Assembly (NCBI RefSeq): GCF_003725795.1
Contig: NZ_RBEE01000003.1
Span: 62,001-126,000, forward strand
DNA: 64,000 nt
DNA from: Pedobacter jejuensis
Lineage (GTDB): Bacteria; Bacteroidota; Bacteroidia; Sphingobacteriales; Sphingobacteriaceae
Direction of reading: 5' to 3'
Positions 36,474 to 45,411 of the stretch are shown here, piece after piece. Made by a program: the position numbers and the translations under genes. Under the pieces are notes generated by a model, which saw nothing but the letters and a program-made list of their open reading frames with translations, was not told where the DNA came from and searched no databases. Each line of letters begins with the position of its first letter. Position 1 is the first letter of the stretch.

Positions 36474-38852
36474 TCAATTCAAATATACGTAAGTTATACC
36501 ATCACCACCTCTATCGGCATGTTCATCTTCCATCCTATTTACCTGGCTATATTTTTTAAGGTATTCCCGAATCATTTTTCTTAAAATACCATCTCCTTTG
36601 CCATGAATTAATTTTATGGATGGAAAGCCAAGCATTATTGCCTTATCTAAATACTTTTCAACTTCAAAAAGCGCATCTTCAGTACGTTTGCCACGTAAAT
36701 CAAGTTCTGCTCTAAAGCCAGAAACTGCTTCATTCATCCTACCGGCAAAAGAACCAGCACTACTTTGAATAACTTTTTTTGCCTCCTTGTTGCTGATTTT
36801 TTGAACACGATTCTTCTTCACGTTTGACCGCAAATCACCCATAGCCAAAACCAGTTCATTTCTATTAATTTCCAATACCTGAGCAGTAGTTTCGCTATCC
36901 GTAAACTTAACCCAATCTCCAACAGCAATTTCACCATCAACAACTACGAGTTGAGGTTTTGGTTTTTCTTTAGGATTGGTATTTTTAACCAACTCTTTTT
37001 GCAAATTCTGCCTCAACTCCTTTGTTATAACCTTATCGGCTTGCTTTTCTTTAATTTCGGCAATTGTATTTTCAACAAGTTTGTTGGCATTTTTAATAAT
37101 ATTTTGTGCTTCCTGCTTTGCTTCTTTAATTAAAACTCTTCTATTTTCATCCAAAAAAGCCCTTAATTTTTCATTTTCAGCAACCAGGTTTTTGGCTTTG
37201 TTTTGTTGATTTGCTAAACTAACTTTGGTATCATAAATGGTTTTCTTTTCCCGTTCTAAATCTACCAGCATGGTATCAACCCGGTTTTGATTGGAACCGG
37301 TTTTCTGTCGGGCGAGTTGAATAACTTCTTTCGGCAAACCTATATTTTGCGCAATTTCAAAGGCATACGAACTACCTGGTTTACCCATTTCCAAAATGTA
37401 TAGCGGCTTCATTTTGGCATTATCAAAAAGCATTGATGCGTTTTCCAAACCTTCGGTATTACCCGCAAACAGTTTTAAATTAGAATAGTGCGTCGTAATC
37501 ACACCACGTACTTTTTTATTGTTTAATACTTCTAAAACAGCTTCAGCCATTGGTCCGCCAAATTGAGGGTCGGTACCTGTACCAAATTCATCAATTAGCA
37601 CCATTGTTTTAGGCGAAGCGTGTTCTACAAAATAGCGCATCTTTTTTAAGTGAGCACTATAAGTACTTAAATCGCTTTCTATGGATTGATCATCACCAAT
37701 ATCAGCATAAATATTTTCAAAAATCCCTACTTCGCTATTGGCATCAACAGGAATTAATAAACCAGTTTGAAGCATAATTTGCAATAAACCAACAGTTTTC
37801 ATACAAACCGATTTACCACCTGCGTTTGGTCCTGAAACTAAAACAACCCTGGTTAATTCATCTATATGAATGTTTAATGGTGTTACCGTTTTCTTTTCGG
37901 CTGCAAATGATAAGGTTAATAAAGGGTGCCTTGCATTAATCAGTTTTGTTTTAGGTTCCTTCAATAAACCGGGCATCTCCCCTTCTATTTCGATGGCAAA
38001 TAATGCCTTTGCTCTAACAAAATCAAGTTTGGTTAAAAATCCATGATAAGATAGTAGAAGTGGCGAATAAGGTCGAAGCTCATCCGTAAGGGCAATTAAA
38101 ATTTTTATAATTTCTCTACGTTTATCAAATTCTAAATCGCGGAGTTTGTTGTTTAGTGTAAAAACTTCTTCAGGTTCTATGTAAACCGTTTGCCCGGATG
38201 CAGATTCATCATGAACGAAACCCTTAAGTTTACGCTTATTTTCTGCCAAAACCGGAATACACATTCTTCCATCACGAATGGTTAAACTACCATCTGCCAC
38301 CCAATTGTTTGCAACTGCTTGCTTATAAATAGAATCCATTCTTTTTCTAACATCTTGCTCGGCTTTAGCAATTGATGAGGAAATTTCCTGTAATTCTTTA
38401 GATGCATTTGGTTTGATTTTACCTTTAATATCAATCACATTTTCTACCTTACGCAGAATATTTTTTTCAATAGGCAGATGTTCAAACAGGGCTTCTAGTG
38501 TTGGATAAACTTCTGCTCTTTCTTCAAAAAACCGAAGTACAGAAAAAACAGTTTGTAACGAAGTATAAATCTTAAACCATTCATCTTCTTGCAAATAAGT
38601 ACCTTCAACACGTATCTTTTCGATTAATGACTTAATATCAAAAAACGAATTAATTTGTAAAGGCTCTTGGTTTTGGATGATGCTTTTAAACTCGTTGGTT
38701 TGTCGCAAAAACTTATCAATTTGGTCAAAACGGTTCATAACCTGCATCTTTTGAACCATTGTTTGCCCCATCGGACTTAAACAATGCTTACTGATAAGCT
38801 GCCTGATTTCTACAAAACCTAAACGCTCTAAACAATTTTCGGGATATAACAT
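36474..38852 (-). CDS. mutS2: MutS2 family endonuclease/ATPase
   Basis: The 792-aa protein lacks the mismatch-binding N-terminus of MutS. It has a MutS core, Walker A GPNAGGKS at ~residue 340, Walker B TMVLIDEFGTGTDP, a long coiled coil (~515-630), and a C-terminal Smr nuclease domain with LDLRGKR and the HGKGDG motif (~715-792). MutS2 acts on branched DNA or stalled ribosomes rather than mismatch repair. It begins 1 bp before the stop codon region of the upstream DUF4296 lipoprotein gene, so the two form an operon. Confidence 0.95.
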   Translation of the reverse strand: MLYPENCLERLGFVEIRQLISKHCLSPMGQTMVQKMQVMNRFDQIDKFLRQTNEFKSIIQNQEPLQINSFFDIKSLIEKIRVEGTYLQEDEWFKIYTSLQTVFSVLRFFEERAEVYPTLEALFEHLPIEKNILRKVENVIDIKGKIKPNASKELQEISSSIAKAEQDVRKRMDSIYKQAVANNWVADGSLTIRDGRMCIPVLAENKRKLKGFVHDESASGQTVYIEPEEVFTLNNKLRDLEFDKRREIIKILIALTDELRPYSPLLLSYHGFLTKLDFVRAKALFAIEIEGEMPGLLKEPKTKLINARHPLLTLSFAAEKKTVTPLNIHIDELTRVVLVSGPNAGGKSVCMKTVGLLQIMLQTGLLIPVDANSEVGIFENIYADIGDDQSIESDLSTYSAHLKKMRYFVEHASPKTMVLIDEFGTGTDPQFGGPMAEAVLEVLNNKKVRGVITTHYSNLKLFAGNTEGLENASMLFDNAKMKPLYILEMGKPGSSYAFEIAQNIGLPKEVIQLARQKTGSNQNRVDTMLVDLEREKKTIYDTKVSLANQQNKAKNLVAENEKLRAFLDENRRVLIKEAKQEAQNIIKNANKLVENTIAEIKEKQADKVITKELRQNLQKELVKNTNPKEKPKPQLVVVDGEIAVGDWVKFTDSETTAQVLEINRNELVLAMGDLRSNVKKNRVQKISNKEAKKVIQSSAGSFAGRMNEAVSGFRAELDLRGKRTEDALFEVEKYLDKAIMLGFPSIKLIHGKGDGILRKMIREYLKKYSQVNRMEDEHADRGGDGITYVYLN

Positions 38853-38853
38853 A

Positions 38854-39234
38854 TTATTTAACTGCAGGAAGAACTTTTACTTTTGATTTTGATATCGAAT
38901 CTGCCTTTTCCATGGCTCGCTTCCTTTTCTCCAAGGTTCTCGAAATATTTTTATAAATTTTATCCAAATCTGCCGGATGGGTGTAGTAATATTTCATACT
39001 ATTTGCAAATTTTGAAGAATCTATTCCAAACTTTTTATATATACCCCTGTAATAACCTGCTGCAACTTTTTTAGTTGTATCTGGTGTGGGTAAGGTAGAA
39101 ATATAACCATCTACAACATGTATATCATACAAAATCTTTTGCATTTTATCTGGCTCAATAATATCGTTTGGCCTTTTAGCTTTACAAGCAAACAATATAA
39201 TTGTTGCCGCTAAAACGCATATCAAATTTCTCAT
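38854..39234 (-). CDS. DUF4296 lipoprotein
   Basis: This 126-aa protein starts with a lipoprotein signal (RNLICVLAATIILFAC, Cys17) and carries the DUF4296 pattern: PDKMQKILYDIHVVDGYIS followed by FGIDSSKFANSMKYYYTHPADLDKIYKNI. The domain is nearly restricted to Bacteroidota and its role is unknown. It precedes mutS2 by 1 bp and diverges from yggS. Confidence 0.85.
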   Translation of the reverse strand: MRNLICVLAATIILFACKAKRPNDIIEPDKMQKILYDIHVVDGYISTLPTPDTTKKVAAGYYRGIYKKFGIDSSKFANSMKYYYTHPADLDKIYKNISRTLEKRKRAMEKADSISKSKVKVLPAVK

Positions 39235-39304
39235 TTAGAATTAAAGTATTATTTATTGCCCAAATTGCAACAAGGTTATTAATTTTACGCAAAAATAGTT
39301 ATAA

Positions 39305-40006
39305 ATGAGCATAGCTGATAATCTTAAACAATATAAAAGTGAAGTAGAAAAGGATGGCGTTAAACTTATCGCTGTTTCTAAAACACAATCAAACGAAGTT
39401 CTTTTGGAGGCCTACAACGCAGGACAGCGAATCTTTGGCGAAAATCAAGTTCAGGAGATGGTTGATAAGCAATTGCATTTGCCACAAGATATCGAATGGC
39501 ACATGATTGGGCATTTACAGTCAAATAAAGTTAAATACATTGCTCCATTTGTTAAGTTAATTCACGGTGTTGACAGCTTAAAACTACTGCAAGAAATTAA
39601 CAAGCAAGCCCTTAAAAATAAACGAGTTATCGATTGCCTTTTGCAAATCTACATTGCTGATGAAGAAACCAAATTTGGTTTAGGTTACGATGAAACCATT
39701 GAACTTTTACGTTCTGATGAATATCAAACACTTAAAAACATTCGTATTGTTGGCTTGATGGCCATTGCTACAAATACAAAGAATGAAAAGCAAATCAAAG
39801 TAGAATTTAACGAATTGAAAGTTTTCTTTGATGGTTTGAAAATTAGCTTTTTTAGTAGTGATGACAGCTTTAAAGAATTATCAACGGGCATGAGTGCCGA
39901 TTACAAAATTGCTATAGAAGAAGGTAGTACCATGGTAAGAATTGGTAGTGGAATTTTTGGTAAAAGAATAATTAAACATTTTAAAGCTGACATTTCGGCA
40001 AATTAA
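39305..40006 (+). CDS. yggS: YggS-family PLP homeostasis protein
   Basis: The 233-aa alanine-racemase-like protein binds PLP via Lys in LIAVSKTQ; FGENQVQEM, WHMIGHLQSNKVKYI and the C-terminal ELSTGMSADYKIAIEEGSTMVRIGSGIFG are all family signatures. It buffers intracellular pyridoxal phosphate. It heads a run of same-strand genes (GNAT, aspartate kinase) spaced by 3-5 bp. A candidate -7 element TAATTTTA precedes it. Confidence 0.95.
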   Translation: MSIADNLKQYKSEVEKDGVKLIAVSKTQSNEVLLEAYNAGQRIFGENQVQEMVDKQLHLPQDIEWHMIGHLQSNKVKYIAPFVKLIHGVDSLKLLQEINKQALKNKRVIDCLLQIYIADEETKFGLGYDETIELLRSDEYQTLKNIRIVGLMAIATNTKNEKQIKVEFNELKVFFDGLKISFFSSDDSFKELSTGMSADYKIAIEEGSTMVRIGSGIFGKRIIKHFKADISAN

Positions 40007-40011
40007 TTAAA

Positions 40012-40482
40012 ATGATAGATACGAAAATAAGGGAAGCAGTTGCAGCGGATTGTACAAGAATTTTAGAATTAATTAATGAACTGGCTATTTACGAACGAGC
40101 TCCAGAAGAAGTAACCGTTACCTTGGAACATTTTATTGATGCAGGTTTTGGTGAAAGTCCAGTTTGGAAAGCATATGTTGCAGAAGTTGATAATATTATA
40201 GTTGGTTTTGCGCTATATTACACCCGTTATTCTACCTGGAAAGGTTGTAGATTATATTTGGAAGATTTTATCATAACCGAAGAATATCGAGGTAAAGGCA
40301 TTGGTAAAATTCTTTTTGAAAAGGTAATCGAAACTACTAAAAACGGTAATTATAGCGGTATGGTTTGGCAAGTTTTAGATTGGAATGAACCGGCAATCAA
40401 TTTTTACAATAAATATAAAGCTCATCTGGAAGAGGGCTGGCTAAATGCTTCTTTTTCAAAAGAACAGATTAAGGGATTTTAA
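40012..40482 (+). CDS. GNAT-family N-acetyltransferase
   Basis: The 156-aa protein has the acetyl-CoA pyrophosphate loop YRGKGIGKILFE and the usual LYLEDFIITEEYRG beta4 strand. Its N-terminus (IREAVAADCTRILELINELAIYE) and the WQVLDWNEPAINFYNKY segment resemble diamine (spermidine/spermine-type) acetyltransferases, so an amine or amino-acid substrate is plausible. It is translated in an operon between yggS and aspartate kinase. Confidence 0.88.
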   Translation: MIDTKIREAVAADCTRILELINELAIYERAPEEVTVTLEHFIDAGFGESPVWKAYVAEVDNIIVGFALYYTRYSTWKGCRLYLEDFIITEEYRGKGIGKILFEKVIETTKNGNYSGMVWQVLDWNEPAINFYNKYKAHLEEGWLNASFSKEQIKGF

Positions 40483-40485
40483 TTT

Positions 40486-41751
40486 ATGGATATTTTTAAA
40501 TTCGGGGGTGCTTCTGTTAAAGATGTTGAAGGTGTAAAAAACCTGGCTAATATTGTTAGCGAATACAAAAAAGGTGAATTGCTAATCGTAGTATCTGCAA
40601 TGGGCAAAATGACCAACAAACTCGAAGAACTTACACAAGCTTACTTACTACAAAGCGATACTGCACATTCTATTTTTGATGAGGTAAAACATTTTCACTT
40701 TAATCTGATTGAAGAACTTTTTAAAGGAACCAATAATCCGGTTTACGATGATGTAGCCAATACATTTGTAGAAATAGACTGGCTATTAGAGGATGAGCCT
40801 GATAATGATCCCGATTATATTTACGACCAAATTGTATCAATCGGAGAAGTGGTTTCTACTAAAATTGTAGCTGCATGGTTAAATGAAACTAATATTAAAA
40901 CACTTTGGGTTGATGCAAGAAATTATATACAAACAGACAATACTTATCGTGAAGGTAAAGTAGATTGGGACAAAACCAATCAGCTAATCCAAAGAGATTT
41001 GATTAGTCTTTTGCATCAAAATATTATCGTTACACAAGGCTTTATTGGTGGCACAAGCGAAAACTACACAACTACTTTGGGAAGAGAAGGCTCCGATTAT
41101 TCGGCCGCGATTTTTGCATCATGCCTGAATGCTAATGCCTTAACCATTTGGAAAGATGTTCCGGGTGTGTTAAATGCCGATCCAAAATGGTTTGATGAAA
41201 CAGAAAAGATTCCACAACTATCTTATCACGATGCGATTGAGCTGACGTATTATGGCGCAACCGTTATTCATCCAAAAACCATAAAACCATTACAAAATAA
41301 AGGCATACCACTATTTGTACGTTCATTTTTGCAGCCTGAAGCAAGTGGAACCGCAATTACAAAGGAGAGCAATCCACTACCTGTTCCTTCTTTTATATTC
41401 AAAATAAACCAGGCTTTGATTTCTATTTTCCCGAAGGATTATTCTTTTATTATCGAGGAAAATCTAAGTAACATATTTGAACTTTTCCACCAGCACAAAA
41501 TTAAGATTAATACAATGCTTAATTCTGCCATTAGCTTTTCTGTTAGTGTAGATGATAATGAAGAAAAGATTACAAAACTGATTGCTGCACTTTCCACTCA
41601 GTTTACTGTTAAATACAATAAAGGACTCGAATTGGTGACGATAAGGTATTACAACCAACAAACAATAGATCGGGTAGCTGTAAATAAAGATATTTTGCTA
41701 GAAGTTAAAAGCAGACACACTTGTCAAATGGTGATGAAAAACAAAGTTTAA
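40486..41751 (+). CDS. Aspartate kinase (monofunctional)
   Basis: The 421-aa protein opens with the amino-acid kinase motif FKFGGASV (catalytic Lys5), then IVVSAMGKMTN, TLGREGSDYSAA and DPKWF. The C-terminal ~100 residues form diverged ACT-like regulatory domains. It phosphorylates aspartate to start Lys/Met/Thr and diaminopimelate synthesis. It lacks a homoserine dehydrogenase part. Feedback type (lysine or threonine) cannot be told from this sequence. It is the third gene of the yggS operon. Confidence 0.92.
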   Translation: MDIFKFGGASVKDVEGVKNLANIVSEYKKGELLIVVSAMGKMTNKLEELTQAYLLQSDTAHSIFDEVKHFHFNLIEELFKGTNNPVYDDVANTFVEIDWLLEDEPDNDPDYIYDQIVSIGEVVSTKIVAAWLNETNIKTLWVDARNYIQTDNTYREGKVDWDKTNQLIQRDLISLLHQNIIVTQGFIGGTSENYTTTLGREGSDYSAAIFASCLNANALTIWKDVPGVLNADPKWFDETEKIPQLSYHDAIELTYYGATVIHPKTIKPLQNKGIPLFVRSFLQPEASGTAITKESNPLPVPSFIFKINQALISIFPKDYSFIIEENLSNIFELFHQHKIKINTMLNSAISFSVSVDDNEEKITKLIAALSTQFTVKYNKGLELVTIRYYNQQTIDRVAVNKDILLEVKSRHTCQMVMKNKV

Positions 41752-41826
41752 TAAAAATGTTATTTGGTTAAAAACAATATGTCTATGTTTAACTAGACCT
41801 GTTTTGAACCGAAAAACAAATTAGAA

Positions 41827-43011
41827 ATGAATAACAATATTTTAGATAAAGGCGTTCAGAATTACATTAATGCAAATTTAAATGCAGATGTAAATCAAAT
41901 TGCTTTAGCTAAAAGCCCGTTTGATAACGTTACCGCTGCTGAATTAGCAAACCAAATTAATGCAAAAAAGAAAGCTGAGAAGAAATTACCTTCTTGGTAT
42001 GTCGCAGAAAATATTTATTACCCGCAAGCACTTTCGGTAGAACAAACTTCATCAGAAGTTACAGCCAAATATAAATCTAAGTTAATAAAAGGAAAATCGC
42101 TGATTGACGTAACTGGAGGTTTTGGAGTAGATTCGTTTTATTTTGCGAAAAATATACACCATGTTGTTCATTGCGAAATTAATGCAGAACTATCAAAAAT
42201 TGCTGAACATAATGCTAAAATTTTAGGCGCTAATAATATTGATTTCATTGCAGGCGATGGTTTAGAATTTATCAAAACTTCAAACCAAACATTTGATACC
42301 ATATACATAGATCCTGCCCGTAGAGCTGAAAAAGGCAAAGTATTCATGCTAAAAGATTGTACACCCGATGTCGTTTCCAATCTTAATCTACTACTTGCAA
42401 AAGCGGAAAGAGTAATTATTAAAACAGCCCCATTGCTTGATATTACGGCAGGACTATCAGAGCTAACAAACGTAAGCGAAATTCATATCATCAGTGTAAA
42501 AAATGAATGCAAAGAATTGATTTGGGTTATCGATAAACGCTACGATAAGGATATTAAAATTGCTGCCGTTACTATAAATGAGAAGGTAAAGGAATTCAGT
42601 TTTTCAAAATCTCAATTTGCAACAACGGCTAATTTTGCTGAAGATGTAAATTTAGAAAAATACTTATATGAGCCCGATGCAGCGTTATTAAAATCGGGTG
42701 CATTTAATTTAATCGCTACGCAGTATAATTTAAGAAAGTTACAGCAACAAACTCAGTTGTATATATCCCAAACAATAAATAATAACTTCCCTGGAAGGAT
42801 ATTTGAAATAGAAGAAATTATTTCAAGCGGTGAATTAAAATCTAAAAAACTATTGAAGGGAAATGTTATCGTAAGAAATTACCCAGCCAAAGCAGAAGAT
42901 TTAATCAGGAAATATAAAATTAGCAGTAGCAATGATAAGTTTCTAATATTCACTAAAAACTACCAAAATCAGAATATTATAATCAAGGCTTCAATAATTC
43001 AATATTATTAA
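41827..43011 (+). CDS. SAM-dependent methyltransferase with THUMP-like C-terminal domain
   Basis: The 394-aa protein has a class I Rossmann core with SAM motif LIDVTGGFGVDSFYFA (~residue 96), acidic strand end VHCEINAE and a DPARR motif (IYIDPARRAEKG), followed by a THUMP-like domain (~300-394). The DPAR motif recalls N2-guanine or adenine RNA methyltransferases. The likely substrate is RNA, but this is inference. It stands 75 bp after the aspartate kinase and ends at an intrinsic terminator. Confidence 0.82.
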   Translation: MNNNILDKGVQNYINANLNADVNQIALAKSPFDNVTAAELANQINAKKKAEKKLPSWYVAENIYYPQALSVEQTSSEVTAKYKSKLIKGKSLIDVTGGFGVDSFYFAKNIHHVVHCEINAELSKIAEHNAKILGANNIDFIAGDGLEFIKTSNQTFDTIYIDPARRAEKGKVFMLKDCTPDVVSNLNLLLAKAERVIIKTAPLLDITAGLSELTNVSEIHIISVKNECKELIWVIDKRYDKDIKIAAVTINEKVKEFSFSKSQFATTANFAEDVNLEKYLYEPDAALLKSGAFNLIATQYNLRKLQQQTQLYISQTINNNFPGRIFEIEEIISSGELKSKKLLKGNVIVRNYPAKAEDLIRKYKISSSNDKFLIFTKNYQNQNIIIKASIIQYY

Positions 43012-43041
43012 AAAGGCTTCCCAAATTATGGAAAGCCTTTT
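43010..43041 (+). terminator. Intrinsic terminator after the methyltransferase gene
   Basis: AAAAGGCTTCC pairs with GGAAAGCCTTTT with one bulged base, followed by a T-rich tract. It begins at the methyltransferase stop codon. Confidence 0.75.
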
Positions 43042-43075
43042 CGCTTTTAGGGATGTACAATTGTATAATTTATAC

Positions 43076-43273
43076 TTAAACTTTCTTAACGTTTACAGCC
43101 TGTAAACCTTTTCTACCTTCAGCAACGTCAAATTCTACCTGATCGTTTTCTTTTAAACTCTCAATTCCGCCTAAAACATCTTTAAAATGTACAAATAAAT
43201 CCTTATTGTCTTCCTGAACAATAAATCCAAAGCCTTTCTGAGTATTAAACCATTTAACTTTTCCGTTAGCCAT
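43076..43273 (-). CDS. Cold-shock domain protein
   Basis: ATG 43273 opens MANGKVKWFNTQKGFGFIVQ. The 65-aa OB-fold has RNP1-like KGFGFI and RNP2-like LFVHF, the nucleic-acid contacts of CspA-type proteins; the longer open frame upstream (to 43336) is hydrophobic and should be 5' leader. It binds single-stranded RNA/DNA as an RNA chaperone. The leader contains an 11-bp inverted repeat that may form a temperature-sensitive hairpin. Confidence 0.93.
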   Translation of the reverse strand: MANGKVKWFNTQKGFGFIVQEDNKDLFVHFKDVLGGIESLKENDQVEFDVAEGRKGLQAVNVKKV

Positions 43274-43287
43274 AAAAAAAATAAAAA

Positions 43288-43337
43288 ATTGTATAAAAAA
43301 TAAAACCCTTATCGCCTTGTTTCTTATTTTATACAAT
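43288..43337 (-). promoter_or_regulatory. Inverted repeat in the cold-shock gene leader
   Basis: ATTGTATAAAA (43288-43298) is a perfect inverted repeat of TTTTATACAAT (43327-43337), with a 28-nt loop, ending 14 bp upstream of the ATG. In mRNA it would form an AU-rich stem near the ribosome entry region, which could melt or refold with temperature. Promoter use is equally possible. Confidence 0.4.
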
Positions 43338-43529
43338 TAATAGGAATTTAAATCGCTTAAATAACCGGAATATGCACTAAATAGGGAAACAAAACTATCA
43401 AATATAATAATTACGGTTTTAAATTTATCGATTTTCAATTACGTAATAATAATTTTATGTTTCAATAACTTAACGAGCTTATCAGTTAATTCTCATAACA
43501 TAATCACAGTTATGCTAACATCAAATTAA

Positions 43530-44165
43530 TTATTTATTTGGCTGTGGTGTAGTACGTAAGTAAGGTTTAATAACAGTATGGCCTTTAGGAAACTTCTCAG
43601 CAATATCTTCCGTTTTAATGCTATTCATCACAATAACATCTTCTCCATCTTGCCAGTCAGCCGGGGTAGCAACACTATATTTAGCAGTTAATTGCAGCGA
43701 ATCAATTACACGTAACACCTCATTAAAATTTCTACCTGTTGATGCAGGATAAGTTATGATAAGTTTGATTTTTTTATCAGGACTGATCACAAATAATGAA
43801 CGTACTGTCAAGGTTTCTGATGCATTGGGATGGATCATATCGTATAAATTTGCAACAACCTTATCTGGGTCTGCAATAATCGGAAACTCAACAGAAGTGT
43901 GTTGCGTTTCATTTATATCATTTATCCAACCTTTGTGAGAATCAGCTGTATCTACACTAATGGCTAAAACTTTAACATTGCGTTTTTCAAATTCATCTTT
44001 TAACGCAGCTGTTCTGCCCAATTCTGTGGTGCAAACAGGCGTATAATCTGCCGGGTGAGAAAACAAAACTCCCCAACTATCGCCTAAATATTCGTAAAAA
44101 TCGATTTCACCAATTGATGTGTTACTTTTAAAGTTTGGTGCCGTATCGCCTAATCTTATGCTCAT
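43530..44165 (-). CDS. 1-Cys peroxiredoxin (Prx6 type)
   Basis: The 211-aa thiol peroxidase has the peroxidatic Cys45 in HPADYTPVCTTELGR and the long Prx6-type C-terminal extension (EVLRVIDSLQLTAKYSVATPADWQDGEDVIV). No resolving Cys is evident. It reduces hydrogen peroxide and organic peroxides in the cytosol. It is a single leftward gene downstream of the envelope-stress module's terminator. Confidence 0.93.
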   Translation of the reverse strand: MSIRLGDTAPNFKSNTSIGEIDFYEYLGDSWGVLFSHPADYTPVCTTELGRTAALKDEFEKRNVKVLAISVDTADSHKGWINDINETQHTSVEFPIIADPDKVVANLYDMIHPNASETLTVRSLFVISPDKKIKLIITYPASTGRNFNEVLRVIDSLQLTAKYSVATPADWQDGEDVIVMNSIKTEDIAEKFPKGHTVIKPYLRTTPQPNK

Positions 44166-44253
44166 AGTATTATTTTTTAAGTTGATTTAATCAAATTTAC
44201 CAAATACTATACTAAATACATAGATTTTATATTTTTAAAATAAATATTATAAA

Positions 44254-44284
44254 AAAACCTTCTAAGCTTACGCCAGAAGGTTTT
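44254..44284 (-). terminator. Terminator of the sigma factor-protease operon
   Basis: AAAACCTTCT (44254-44263) pairs with AGAAGGTTTT (44275-44284); on the minus strand a T run follows. It lies 25 bp after the protease stop codon. Confidence 0.8.
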
Positions 44285-44308
44285 AAAAATATTAATTTGT
44301 TTGGGTTA

Positions 44309-45403
44309 TTAGTTATACACCTTTATCATAAATACATAATCCTGCAACTTCTCAATCTGCTTGTCGCGTCTCATTCCAGATAAAATGCTTTTCTTATTAA
44401 CAGTAAGTTTTTTACCTAAAGAATCTTGAGGAATTGCTCGCATAGCTTCTAATATATATTTTGATTTTACTGCGAATGATGCACCTTCTGCAGCTGTTTC
44501 TTTTCCACTGATAATACCTACCAGATTACCATTATTATCTAACAACGGACCACCGCTATTACCAGGATTTAAAGGAATTGCAACTTGGTATTGTGTTGTA
44601 TCGCCTATGAATCCACTTTTAGAACTTACATAACCTTCACCCAACACGGCGTCATCTTTAGGATAGCCCCAAGTGTAAACGTTCTCACCTACACCGGTAC
44701 TATTTTTCTTGATGGTATATGGTAATGCCGATAAATTTCTGAAATTCTTATCATCTATCTTTAAAATAGCAATATCATATTCAGAATCTCTGTGCACAAC
44801 TTTTACTTTGAAAGATTCACCATCGCTGTTTTGAATATAAACTGAATCTGCGTCTTTAATAACGTGTAAGTTAGTAGCGATGTACCCATTGGTAGATACT
44901 GCAAAACCTGTACCTCCAAAATTACCTGGGTTGGTTAATTTGTTTACAGGAGTATTATCGCTACTTATCTTTCTAATTAGATTGTTTTGAGTTTTTAATG
45001 AATTATTAACCTGCTTGCTCAATTGAACATACTTATCAGTCTGTTGGCTATTGTGCTGTATAGAATAAATAGAAACAAATGATAAAACAATAAATGAAGC
45101 AGCAACTGCAATGGCAGATTTATGTTTGCGCCACAACTGAACAACCTTGGAAGGATGAGGACCTACTTGAGCAGAAATTGCATCTACATCAATTTCACTA
45201 TGAATAGCGTCTAATTGTTCCTTTAAACGTAATTGCTCTGCATATTCTTCCATATTATGCAAAAACACCTTATGTGAAACAACCTTATGATCAATTGTTG
45301 CATCATTACGACGCAATTGTTCAAAGGCCTCAGTTTCCTGAGGATTAAGCTTACCTAACAGATAATCTTCAATAATTGCATCTAACTCTAAATCGTTTCT
45401 CAT
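44309..45403 (-). CDS. Membrane-spanning anti-sigma-like/trypsin-like serine protease fusion
   Basis: ATG 45403 (MRNDLELDAIIEDYLLGKL) is preferred over the frame opening at 45451, which would overlap the sigma gene by 40 bp. The 364-aa product has a cytoplasmic N-terminus (1-94) whose YLLGKLNPQETEAFEQLRR resembles the helical anti-sigma domain of RskA/FecR-type proteins, but without zinc ligands. A single transmembrane helix (~95-115) and a periplasmic trypsin-like domain follow, with catalytic triad H180 (ATNLH), D210 (SEYDIAIL) and S283 (NPGNSGGPLL). No PDZ domain is present, unlike HtrA/DegS. The gene follows the ECF sigma gene by 8 bp, so this is the likely membrane sensor/regulator of that sigma factor. 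Confidence 0.88.
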   Translation of the reverse strand: MRNDLELDAIIEDYLLGKLNPQETEAFEQLRRNDATIDHKVVSHKVFLHNMEEYAEQLRLKEQLDAIHSEIDVDAISAQVGPHPSKVVQLWRKHKSAIAVAASFIVLSFVSIYSIQHNSQQTDKYVQLSKQVNNSLKTQNNLIRKISSDNTPVNKLTNPGNFGGTGFAVSTNGYIATNLHVIKDADSVYIQNSDGESFKVKVVHRDSEYDIAILKIDDKNFRNLSALPYTIKKNSTGVGENVYTWGYPKDDAVLGEGYVSSKSGFIGDTTQYQVAIPLNPGNSGGPLLDNNGNLVGIISGKETAAEGASFAVKSKYILEAMRAIPQDSLGKKLTVNKKSILSGMRRDKQIEKLQDYVFMIKVYN

Positions 45404-45411
45404 CTCAATTA

